Assembly: GCA_019671135.1 (NCBI GenBank)
Contig: JAHRHY010000015.1
Coordinates: 620,001-684,000 of the forward strand
DNA: 64,000 bases
Direction of reading: 5' to 3'
Source: Linnemannia hyalina
Taxonomy: Eukaryota; Mortierellomycota; Mortierellomycetes; Mortierellales; Mortierellaceae
Shown here one piece after another: positions 48,074-58,643 of the stretch. The position numbers and the translations under genes are program-made. Every line of letters starts with the position of its first letter. Positions within the stretch are counted from its first letter, which is position 1. The notes under the pieces were generated by a model. That model was not told the origin of the DNA and did not search any database. It worked only from the letters and a program-made list of their open reading frames with translations.

Positions 48074-48110
48074 GTTGACTGAGCCAACTGAGTTGACTGA
48101 GTTGACTGAG
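48074..48110. repeat. Short tandem repeat of TTGACTGAG
   Basis: Three copies of TTGACTGAG, two of them adjacent, with an inverted-like CCAACTGAG copy between the first and second. No function is evident. Confidence 0.6.
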
Positions 48111-51100
48111 GTTTGATTGGTACAATGGAAGACTCAAAGTCTTTGCTATAAAAGACGGGAAATTGACAGGGGACATTTTAGTCAGGACGGGAGAACATTT
48201 TCCCCACCCGAATTGAAGCTTCCCTGTCCCCCTTGATACCGGTGCATACACATTTTACTGAACACCTCACTCTTTTCTCATCTCTCGAAAATCTTTTTTT
48301 GGGTTCTCGAAAGGCAGGTGAGAATCAATCGGATGTGAGTAGGATGCTAGGAAAGTCAGCCAGCCAGGTTTGGGCGTAGGTACAGCTGCAAGCAGCCAGG
48401 CAGGCAATAGAGCAGGTGTTTGTATACAGGAGAAGAAGGGCACCTCTAAAGGAAAGAAATGTCAAGGCTTTTTTTTTTAGACTTCTAGAGAGTAGTGAGA
48501 GGAGCAGCCTAGAACTTGGGCGTAAAGCAAAAAATAAAATAAAAAAAAGGGGATAACGTACTTTTGACGATGTGGAGGGAAGTACGGTAGGGGTTTCCAA
48601 ACAAAATAGAAAGTCAGCTTTTGAGCACCTATGATGAGATTGGGGAGGGAGGGAGGATACAGTACCACAAAAAATAATAAAAGAGGACAAGGGAACTTTT
48701 TTTTTTTTCTTTCTGAAGAAAAATGGAAAATGGATAAAAACAATAGGCATCTGGGATTGTTGTGTATTGCATGTTGTATTTTCGGCTCCATAGAATTGCC
48801 AGGATCTCTTCAAACCACTAGGAAGTTTTGTTGTAACCCCTGTGTGCCCCTTTGTCTGTGGCTCTATGCTCACGCTTGCTACCTCCCACACTATGTCATT
48901 TTTTCACGGCATGCCTCTAAAAGGAATTAACGACAGCAACTACACGAAAACTAAATGAACAAAGTAAAGCCTGAGTAGAGGTGCAAGGAGGGACGGAGAG
49001 AGGCTGATGATCACTTGAGGGCACATTTCTAATGCCGGGCAGAGTCGGGTATACACAAGTTTCACAAAAGAATTGTTGTGAGGGTTTTTGTTTGCACGAG
49101 AGGAAGAAAACGAGGTTAGGAATGAGGGATGGAGGTGGAGGGGTGAGGAGAGGAGGGTGAAATCATTCATCCATATTGTTTTTCCTTGTTGTCTCTTTGT
49201 GTTCTTTGTGTTCAGACCTCATATGTCATGGTTAGGTTACTGGTCCATGTTTATGTTGTCAACGTGGCGTGGCAAGGTAAGAAACGCGATGCACGCAGCA
49301 ACACGCGTTGAGCGTGCGTGGCAGGGATGGGGTCAGGGGTTGATCGTTTTTCAGCTCCTTTTTTTTTTTTTTTGATTCCATCGATCCATCAATCCATTGG
49401 CCATCATTTTCGCGAGAATGCGCACTTTTTTGAACGAGGGGATAAGCATGCGTATGTGTGCTTGGCGAGTGAATGTGTGTGTTTATAGGAGAACACAGAG
49501 CAAAGGACAAGGGATGGGAGGGTGAGAGAGTTCTTATTGATAGCGTTGCTTGTCAAAAAAGGCAATTTTCTTCTCTTGGACCCCTCCTCCTCCATGCCCC
49601 TCCCCTTCCCTTCCCCAACCCAAACCGCATCGCACCAACTCTCTTTTTCATATAGGAGCTTTTTTTTTTTTTTTTTGTTTCCTCCACTATTCAATTATCG
49701 ACATAAAGTAAAGTAGCCTGGCTTAAATATCCCGCAAACCATTTTGATATTCACTTCTTTCATCACCCGTTCATGTTCAGCTTCATTCCTTTGCATCAGA
49801 CAGATAGTAACAGCCAGTCAGCACGAACACTAGAAAAAACAGTTGACATGGCACTACTACCGCCCCTTCAATTAGTAACCGTGTGCAATGGCGCGATTGC
49901 GAGAGAAGGCACTATCCTTTATTTTGGCTCGCTGAATAATACCATCAAAAAAAGAAAAAAGGGTTGTCTTGAGAACAACCGTCTTGGGATTGCTCATTGC
50001 AGATTAAAGGCAAAAAGATTGACATAACCTGTACTGTACAGTGTCCACACCCATTGTTGTTTTTTTGAAACAATTAATAATATGGGTTTTTTTTTTTCCA
50101 GGAAGAGTCGATTGTCAGCCATTTCTGAACGACATAGCAGTTCGAGGGATGGAGGATTAGTGGTGAGGTTAAAAAAAAAGAAACCCCAATAAGGGATTGG
50201 ACGCATGGAAAGTGAGGAAGGACAAAGAAAGGACAAGAAGAAAGAGAGAAGGGACGCGCGTCACAATTTTCCACCACGGGGTTTGTGTTAGTGAGGTGGG
50301 TAAAAGAAGCACTTATCTGGTTGTTCTTTAGTCGAACAAGGTAAAATAATTTTTTTGTTGTTGTTTTTGTTTTTGAGCAGGACGAGGAATTATTAATCAT
50401 ACTTGTCAACACCTGTCAACTGTGTCAAGGCGCAATTCTATCGCCGAAAATAAACTGAAAAAGAAAACTTTATCGTTGAGGTCAATTGACCACTTAGGGT
50501 GTGGAAAAAGAAGGAAAAATAAGGTGGGGAGCAGCAGCAGCAATTGAAAGTAAAAAGAAGTGAAGAGTTGAAGGAGTAAGCAGAGAGGGATGGATGGTAT
50601 GTGGTGAAGGCGAATTGGAGGAGTGTAGAAAGAGAACGATATGCGAGCGGATGAATAAAGAGGCGACGGCTGTTGATGGCGATGTTGATGTTTGATGATT
50701 ATTTGTTGCAGTATGGATGCCCAGTGAAGCAAGGTGGAGTGATGAATGACGCGCGTTCATCTCTCATGGTTGTTTGTGTTAAGTGTTGACACTTAACCCA
50801 TTAGGATCCATTCAATGCCAATTGGGTAAATATTACTGCAGCTATTGAACAAAGAAAACAATTGAGTGCATGAATCAAACAAACAATAAACGTTGCATGG
50901 CTGGCGCACGATTGGACCTTTGACACCCGCAATTGAATTGAGGCGTGGAGTATTCAATGATATGTAAAGGAGAGCTGACAAATTCAACAAAAAGATTTTT
51001 CTTTCCTCATTCTCCTCTCATTTCCCCTGACAGCATCCAAAGTGACTCAAATCAATGAGACGGGCCGTGAAAAATCAATACAGACTAATCATTTGACCGG

Positions 51101-51145
51101 CGGGAGGACAGCGTCATTCTAATTTGACGGCACTTTTCGAAAAAT

Positions 51146-51152
51146 TATAAAA
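51146..51152 (+). promoter_or_regulatory. TATA box of the C2H2 factor gene
   Basis: TATAAAA followed by AGGCAAGG, about 270 bp before the split start codon and upstream of a CT- and CA-rich leader. Confidence 0.55.
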
Positions 51153-51415
51153 AGGCAAGGCCATTTTCCTCCCCTCCCACTTTTTTTTCTTTTCTTTTTT
51201 CTCTTTTTTTTGGTTCTTTAGCCTCAACTCTCTTCAAAAACAACAACTATCGCCAGCCTTTGCCCTCCTGACAGCAAACAACAGCACCCGCTCACTCTAT
51301 ACCCTCAGTCAACAGCACACCAACAACCAACAACCAAAAAAAACTCATTCACTCTTCCTCTCTTTATCCTTCTCATTCAACAAAACAGCCTCAACCACAA
51401 CCACATAAATACATA

Positions 51416-53849
51416 ATGTAAGTGGCAGGCACACAACCTTACCTTCTCTGCGACTCTCGTCGCCAGCGCTCCTTTCTTGTCTCCCTCGCCTCATGACTAT
51501 CTCTCTCTCGCCCTTCTCTGCGCCTTCTCCTTCCTATCTCACAGTCAGTCTACCTCTCTATTTCTACGGGCTGCGCACTGGCCTGTAAACTGGCTTGGCT
51601 GGGTGCTTGGCAAGGGCTTGCGTGTTCTTGGCTGGAAAAAAGAATGAAAGAGTCAGTGGAGATGGTGGCAGGTGAAAAAAAAAAAGAATACTCTATGTTG
51701 TATTAATCCTCTTATCTTCTCTCTTCTCTTCTTTTATTCTTTTCATCCTCTTTTTTTGCAGTTTTTTTTTGTGATATGGCTCACTACCCTGTTGCAATGC
51801 GTCCTACTCCCCTCCTTCCAACGTGGGTCGAGTTGGTTGTTTACGGCGATACTCCTTCCTGAGAATGCCCCTTCTCTCCCTTCCACTTCTCTTGGCGTTT
51901 CTTTGTATTTTTATTTCTTGGATGAGTGCTTGCATGGGCTGACAGCCCAATACCTGTACTGTGTATGTGTACCCTTGTGTTTTGTTTGTTGTGTGTATGT
52001 GCTATCCTTCCCGTGCGGAACCAACATGACGAGGAAGTTACCTTTCTTTACCTTCGTTGGGACTGTTTCTTTTCGATTATTAATCCACAAAAGACGGCGT
52101 GGGAGTGATCGATAGAGAGAGAGAGGGCGTGTTAAAAAAAGAGACAGATAGGGACCAATGGAGCATGCCCTGTTATGGAAATAATCAACAATCGAGTCAA
52201 TCAACCCGCTCCCTTCAGTGTCTGCGCAGACCCCTCCAATCGAATCCAATCCTCTCCACTCGCTCCCTTCCTCCCGTCAAAATTACCAAACATACAAAAG
52301 AAAACTGTAAACTGATTATCCCCCTACATCGCCTTCCCTACTGTTCCTATCAACTCTTTACAGGCAGTCCAACAACATGCTCAACTACAACTCCTCGCCC
52401 CTGTCCTGCGCTTCTTCCTGCTCTTCCTCGCCCTTCTCTTCTTCCGATAACGCCGCCGAGCTCGATATCCTCGACATGCAAATGTTCTTCCCCTCAGAGC
52501 CCTCCATCTACCAGCAAATCCTCGATATCGATGACGTCCTGGGTCAGCAGCAACAGCAACAGCAGCAGCTCCAGCTTGCCCATCAGCAGCAGAAGCAGCA
52601 GCAGTTCCAATACGAGATGGCTCGCATCGGCTTGGGCACTCCCCCAACCTCGCCCCCAGCGCCTGCCTTCCATAACTACTACGAGCAACAAGGACAAGCC
52701 ATCCATAATGTGTATGTCACTCCTGCTCCAGTCTCTCTCGTTCAACAACCTCAGCAACCCTCTTCCTTGCCTCAAAAGCCCGATACAAAGCTTGAGCAAG
52801 AACTGGCGTATCTTGAATTGATGCAACAGTTTGATAACCTCGAGAGTTCTCTCTTTAGTCACAGTCCCATTAGTAGCTGCAGCAGCAGTCTGAGCAACAG
52901 CCCCTACGCAGAGTCTCCTCTCTCGGCCATCAGCACGGACTTTGACCTCTTCCCCATGAACAACATCTCGGCACCCCAGCGCCACCAGCCTCAGCAACAG
53001 CACCCAAGCATGAGCTACCCTTCCGTCCCCATTATGGCCCCCCTCGCAGCAACGGCTCAGTATAACCAGCCCAACGTCTATCATCAAATGACGCCACCCA
53101 TGCACCAGATGGAACTTGAGCGGGAAGTCTGCTCGCTCTTCCGACCCGATCCCAGCATGCCAATGACAGCCGATATGTCCCAGTTGTGCAAGTGTCCAGG
53201 AAAGTTCCCCTGCGGAGGAGAAGCTCCCGTTGCCCAGGACATCGTCACCTCACCCATCTCTTCGTCGATCCCCCAGAGCAGCTCGCCCTTGCAGAGCATC
53301 TCCGAGGATGACTTTTCAGAATCAGATTCGGGATCAGAGGAGGACCAGGATTGGGATCCCAGCTATCTCCCCTCCAACGCAAGGACCGCAGTCGGAACTG
53401 CCGTTGCAAGATCAGCCGTTGGCGGTCCTCGATCTCGCGTGGACAAGGTGAGACCAAAATCTTTGGTCATTTCGTCGTCGGTCGCGAGCGCCCCTTACTC
53501 GAAGGAGTCGGCCCAATCTCCGGTTCGCCAGGATCGCCGCCGCTCCTCATCTGGGTCGTATAGCTCTGGAAACGGGGGTCAGCAGTTACTTGACCCCGAG
53601 TTACTCCCCAAGATCACCGACATCCACGTCTGTCCTGTCTGCGCAAGACGCTTCTCGCGTCCCTTCAACCTGCGCTCGCACATCATGACCCACACCACCG
53701 CTCGCCCTTACGCATGCGATGAGTGCCACTGGTCCTTTACCCGCCAGCACGATCTTCTGAGACATAAGCGCGCTAAGCACCCCAACTCCGTTTCGTCCTC
53801 GACTGCTGGCGGCCACAAGAACGAAACCATCCCCAACTCTGGTGTCTGA
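51416..53849 (+). CDS. Two-finger C2H2 transcription factor
   Basis: The start codon appears split: AT at 51416-51417 is followed by GTAAGTGG, and a 946-bp intron ends in TTTACAG at 52363 before GCAGTCC, making MQSNNMLNYNSS. If this splice is wrong, the first ATG of the main exon is 52377. The protein is about 495 aa. The N-terminal half is Ser-, Gln- and Pro-rich with poly-Gln runs (~60-90), an activation-domain composition, followed by an acidic stretch. Two C2H2 fingers lie near the C-terminus: CPVCARRFSRPFNLRSHIMTH and ACDECHWSFTRQHDLLRH. NLRSH and RQHDLLRH resemble Crz1-type (calcineurin-responsive) fingers, but I would not assign orthology. Poly(A) signal at 54233-54238. Confidence 0.85.
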
Positions 53850-54735
53850 ATGAGCGACACGCTATGCCTGGCGTCCGGGTCTCTCTTCGCAGGATGATCC
53901 TTTCCCTATTCTTCATATCTCTAATCCATCCACCTACCAATCCCCACACCTTTTTTGTCTGCCTTGGGTTTGACGACACCTCCAATATTTATTATTGGAC
54001 CACCTCCCCTTCTTTGGCGCAATTGACCACTAATCAGATCCAACATCTTGCTGGATAATCGCCCTGCGGTCTTCGTACTGCATCCAACCATTCCAACACC
54101 ACCACTCGTGCTTGCTCGAGTCGTTTGTGCTCTCCTGCCTTCTTCGCAGCTCTGACGGAGATGCGCTCGCTCCCCTTTTTTAATCATTACAGTTTATCGT
54201 TCATTGCATTGGGCTTATGCCTTGTTAATAGCAATAAAAAAAACTTGTAAATATCTTATACAGTATCTCTGCGGATCCTTTGGCCATGACCGAGTTCAAG
54301 AGGAGAGAGTACAAGTTTGGTCTGACCAGTCCTTTTTGGTGAAGTCATCCGATCTCTCTGCGATGTACTTTTCAATACATTGAAAATATAATGATTTTTG
54401 TTTTCGCATTACAAATATGTCGACGGAAGGTGCTGCAGGGCGGCCACCAAAGAGTGAACGAGTTTGGGCATGAAGCCAAGAAGAATACTATCATAGTAGT
54501 TAAGGGACGCGCATTTTAATCATGAATGTTCCTGACCTTAGTATCCAACTTGGAGACCTGGAACTTGGCACCGGCATAGATCCTCTCCATGTTCATATAC
54601 AGTAAAAGATTCAAGGTTAATAATTGTTGGCAATGCTCAAAGATTGGCGAAGTGAGGTGCAATTTTATTCTGTAGGGTCAATGCGGCGTCCTGCTAGTAA
54701 ATAAGGTCAATAACACCATGGGAACATAGGCACTA
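53850..54735. other. 3' flank of the C2H2 factor gene
   Basis: Contains the factor's 3'UTR to about 54250. From there to 54735 the sequence is AT-rich, stop-rich in all frames and may be decayed extension of the minus-strand family gene to the right. Confidence 0.45.
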
Positions 54736-55760
54736 TTAAAGTACCACCACCATAGTTAACTGTTCAGGAATTTTGACGCCTTGTAGATAGAATGCTGGAC
54801 GTGTCAACAAGCTCTTCTTCACTTGAACCAGGCGTGGACGTCCAATGATCTTGGCAAGAGTGTTGGAGGCAATCTCTTATAACAACTGGCAAAGAGATAC
54901 AGTTACAGTAATAAGTACAATCGCAAAAAAAAAAAAAAAAAAAAGGCTTATATCATACCCTGGCAGTTGTCAAAGGACCCAATGCATGCAGCAGTAAGGT
55001 AACTGGAGCTTATTCTCAGGGATTTCGAACGTTCCTATGGCCTTCGGTATATAAATACCTTATAGGTAATGTCCATCGAGAATACTTCACACCGATCAAG
55101 AATGAAAGAATGATCAAAGGTATGGGTAAGAACACAATATCTTGTTGAAACGAAGTAACTCAGGGCCTTAGAGGCATCATACAATACCTTGAACAAGCAT
55201 CCCTAGAATGACAGGGTCCTCCACGCCGGCTTCAAGTAGACAGTTAAGACTCAGCCGCATCAGAAGGAACACCTTTCTGACATCTACGTCGCAATCATCC
55301 CCATCAACATCTGGAGACTTGACCTCAAGCATAGCAAAAGGAAGGCCATCCTTTTCATTGAATAAATCGGGATGGAGTCGTTCTTCGTAGTCTGGCGGCA
55401 ATGGGAACGGGTCAATGGTCTCTGGAATACAAATGAAAGTTATGTGAGATATTCGGACTAATGGTGATCAAGGACGACATCTCAACCAAGCATCAAAATA
55501 ACAAACCAGTGTTCCTAAAAGTCAAGCTGCGCAAAAGTACCAGTAATGAGAGGCTTCAATGACTGTTCAATGTGAGTATTCTCGTTGACAGCAAGTTTCG
55601 AGGCTCTATCACGCAGGACTCCTGAGGATGCATAGACCGAGATGATGTCACCCGCAGCACTCTTTTGCTGCGCTGTTCTCGCCACCACTCTTTTTAGTTG
55701 GCAAGCATCAGAACACGTCAAAGTTGATATCCAACATACTGACTGACTGGACTCAAGCAT
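54736..55760 (-). pseudogene. Decayed lineage-specific gene, copy B
   Basis: Recognisable exons on the minus strand: 55760-55541 (MLESSQSVCWISTL..., with KSAAGDIISVYASSG) spliced cleanly to 55421-55188 (ETIDPFPLPPDYEERLHPDL, then FAMLEVKSPDVDGDDCDVDV and LGMLVQG). After a third splice the frame breaks: a SMDITYK segment and an IGTFEIPENKLQL segment lie in different frames with stops. A last exon near 54879 reads IASNTLAKIIGRPRLVQVKK and ends LTMVVVL and a stop at 54736, preceded by an intron with an A20 run on the plus strand. The VKxPD and GMLVQG stretches remind me of uncharacterised Mortierella proteins. Function unknown. Frame breaks could also be assembly errors. Confidence 0.5.
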
Positions 55761-55847
55761 GAGAAAAATACCTAACGCGGTGTTTATTAAGTAAATAGTG
55801 AATGATCACGACGAGCGCGTGAGTGGTACGTGACTGAGGTGAAAGGA

Positions 55848-55878
55848 TGAGCGAGCGACTCATTCGTTCGCTCGCTCA
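55848..55878. repeat. Perfect 11-bp inverted repeat, 9-bp loop
   Basis: TGAGCGAGCGA at 55848-55858 and TCGCTCGCTCA at 55868-55878 are exact reverse complements. The element lies 88 bp upstream of the start of family copy B, between the two decayed genes. It could be a hairpin, a dimeric binding site or a mobile-element end. Confidence 0.75.
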
Positions 55879-56011
55879 GTACTGGAGTTAGGCCTGCCTC
55901 TTTTTGATTGGTGTTAGGAGAAGTGTTTCTTGAAGCACTTTTGGCTTTGGCGGGGGAGTGACCGATCTCGGTCCAATTCACTGGATCATTGCATTTCGCA
56001 CTTGACGGTGT

Positions 56012-57913
56012 TTATATTTTTGGCGAAAGCTTGTTACATCCGCCGAGAGTTTGTCCACCGATCTCAAAAAAAGCGTAGACAAACCATGTAAGTAAGATAA
56101 ATAGAGGCAGAAATAAAACTAAAACATCACAACAGCAAGACTTAATAATAATAGCGCTTACGATAAAGTTAAACATGGTCGAAAGGGATTCCCCATCAAA
56201 AAAGTCTTCTAGTTCTGCGGCGTTGGTCGGAATATACACGACGTCCGCTGTCACCGGTCCGCATACGAAGATGTCTCCATACCTCTGAATGACATAAAAA
56301 ACCCCAAGAAATCCTTCAAAAAACAGTCAAGCCAAAATCAGCTGTAACAGACAAATATGTAATAAAACTAACATCAACAACTGAAGGCTTACCCGCTATA
56401 TCTCCAGCAATAATAGGCGTGTCCAATCCAACTTTGTGTAGTGCTAGCTGAATACATCGGTTGATTCTGATGTTTTTTTCGATTCTGCTGAGAAAGAATC
56501 GACCCGCATCGAGAAGGTGCCTTGACTTCGAGGTTCGCTAGTTCATTTTCTCCAGACCTGAAAAATAGGTTGCATAGCCTTCCACTATCCGATATATCGC
56601 CAAGCTCAGCCTGAAGCTCCTTTCGTACGACTTTCGTGCAGTTAAGCATTTGGTCACCCCTGCAGAAAAGAAAACGGGTCATTAACGGTTTCAAGTAAGC
56701 AGGTATAGATGCAGACGTTTTTCAAGTAAAGACAGACTTACATGTGCATTGAAATTTTTTTAACAACGCAAAAATGGCGGCCAACTGATGAGAGCAGTCT
56801 TCTTCATATGGTGGTGATGATCCGAAGGGAGGACTCATAATAAATGAGCAGAGATGCTGTACAACGCTCAGGACTTGGTCGTGAACTTGGTCCGAAGGTC
56901 CTGGGGTACCTGCAAGTGATAGCTGTGCGATCTCGCCTCTCCGTACTTGTATCCAGCATGACAGATGCTCTATCCCTTTTTCAGTATCTCCTGTAGAGGC
57001 CGAAGAACCTCCACAACGACATGATCCTAGTTAAACTCTTCTCGAAGGCATGCTTAACGTGCAAACTTTAGGTGTTCATCTTCAAAGTAGTCTTCGATCC
57101 CAGTTGCATACAGGTTCAACACACACGACATTGACACCCTAAGAGACAGGCAAGCTGTTTAGTACCAGATATAGAAGTAACTAAACGACCGCAAAGCAGT
57201 AAACCAATAGAATAGCCAAAACATACATTGCATCCTTGATGAGGACCGTCTCCCTGCCACCGTTCTTCTGATATCGCCGAAGACATGCCCTGGCGTGTCT
57301 GAAGAGTCTCAAATGATCTGCCGACATGTCTGCAGGTATTGAAGGGGGTTTTATACCGTGTGCCCCGTTCATCTAACAAACAAAAGAGACGCGTAGTCGT
57401 TAGAACAGCTTCCAGTCGAGTAAATGACTCATGGCTCATTTGCACGTCATAAGCCTACCGAGTTTATTAGAGCGGCTGTCAAAGAAAGCCATGGTTCCTG
57501 AGTTTTGGCAGAGACACGTCTTCTCTTAGCCGGGGGTACCGTCGGTGTTTCTTCCCTGACCTCTCCCTCCTCAGATTCGGAGTTGACATCGGAATTGGAG
57601 CCGAGATCTACTTCTTCATCGAATTTGAGTTCGACAACTTCCTCCTCGGATTCGGGCTCGACAACTTCCTCTTCGGATTCCGGTTCGACGACTTCGTCTT
57701 CGGATTCGAGATTTCCTTGTTCGGCCTGGTATGCGTCCAATAGGGGGTTTCAAACCTTGGCATACCCACATTCATATCGAAGCGTATTTCAATGGTGTAT
57801 TTGAAATACATCAGCCATAGAGGAAACGTACTTCCATGGCGGATTTCCTTGACGGCGCATTTGAATGACAAGAATACCTGGTTGTGCATCTTCCAAAGAC
57901 TTGAAGTTGTCAT
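56012..57913 (-). pseudogene. Lineage-specific acidic nuclear protein gene, copy A, probably disrupted
   Basis: Seven exons with good GT-AG sites on the minus strand: 57913-57878, 57725-57459, 57372-57227, 57138-56742, 56659-56393, 56313-56162, 56062-56012. Start MTTSSLWKMHNQ joins an acidic repeat region (EVVEPESEE units) and a basic PAKRRR, a likely nuclear signal. Later segments read MNGAHGIKPPSIPADMSADH, KVVRKELQAELGDISDSGR, NELANLEVKAP, then RKNIRINRCIQLALHKVGLD, GFLGVFYVIQRYGDIFVCGP and a final IGGQTLGGCNKLSPKI. The RKNIRINRC segment is only read after a one-base shift in a 7-base homopolymer (56473-56479). A second shift is likely at 56755-56761, and two stops or a 32-bp intron lie at 57027-57058. 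I recall similar uncharacterised Mortierella proteins; function unknown. Confidence 0.55.
57591..57720 (-). repeat. Acidic coding minisatellite in copy A
   Basis: About three units encoding EVVEPESEE or close variants, each roughly 30 bp, followed by a diverged unit (EVVELKFDEE). It forms the acidic N-terminal region of the copy A product. Confidence 0.7.
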
Positions 57914-58643
57914 GACTCCAAGCCCCTCAAGACGTCACCATCATGCCTTGATTGATTGCATCTGTCACGTGCAGCAATCCTAGACAAGTGGGCGCGCCTG
58001 CTTTTATCTGTCGTTTTCCTTTGGATAGAGAAACTCCTCTCTTTCCCACTTCACCCACCTCTCATCATCCCCCACCTTGATCACCGCCCACATCCGACTC
58101 TTGACGCCACCACTCTTCCCCGACCTCATAATCTGCATTCTTCTCAGCCATACATCTTTCATTTGCTCGGAACATCTTTCTACCGCTCAGACATTCCTCC
58201 ACCACATTTCCCTGGTGGCCCTGAATCTCTCACTATCAAGAAGGTCGTAAGGAACGCACTCGGGACAGGAACATACCTACCACAGCTAGACAGAAGTCTC
58301 AACGGATAGTAAAGAGTGACCAACGGAGCGCTTAGTGAGAGAAAAAGCGTCGGAAATACTATTCCCACTAGCGAGTTTCCATAAGGACGTTAGGAAACAA
58401 AGGCGACGTATGCACTCTATGTTTGTTTTTGTTTGTAGTGGCAACAACACCATGAGGCGGACAGAACAAATGAAGGCGATCAGGAGGTTCTAAGCAATTT
58501 TCTCATGCAATGCTTTATATTGATTGTTTGTAGGAGATAGTATCTCGGCAGGACGTTTCAACAGTCTAAAGCCGATAACCTGACAAGGAGCCTTCGCCAC
58601 AACCTGTACCACCCCAACAATTTGACAGTACACAGGACGCAGG
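57914..58643. other. Divergent intergenic region between copy A and the chromodomain gene
   Basis: CT-rich stretch at 58010-58150 and no supported coding frame. It must contain the promoter of the chromodomain gene. Confidence 0.45.

Larger units (their letters stand above)
46487..51415. other. Long stretch without recognisable protein genes
   Basis: Nearly 5 kb. It is AT-rich with many homopolymers (T20 near 47471, T15 near 49359, T16 near 49661), a 9-base repeat near 48074-48110, and open frames only where low-complexity pyrimidine or purine tracts suppress stops. I found no tRNA, rRNA or transposon coding. The right end (51140-51415) is the promoter and leader of the C2H2 factor. Long upstream regulation or non-coding transcripts are possible but not shown. 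Confidence 0.5.

Noticed and set aside
48325..48891. 188-codon minus-strand open frame
   Set aside because: Runs through poly-T/poly-A and pyrimidine tracts; composition is low-complexity with no domain, splice or promoter support.
57608..57913. Unspliced 101-codon frame from the copy A start
   Set aside because: Reading through the first intron gives an unrelated sequence; splicing at 57878/57725 joins the start to the acidic repeat region in phase.
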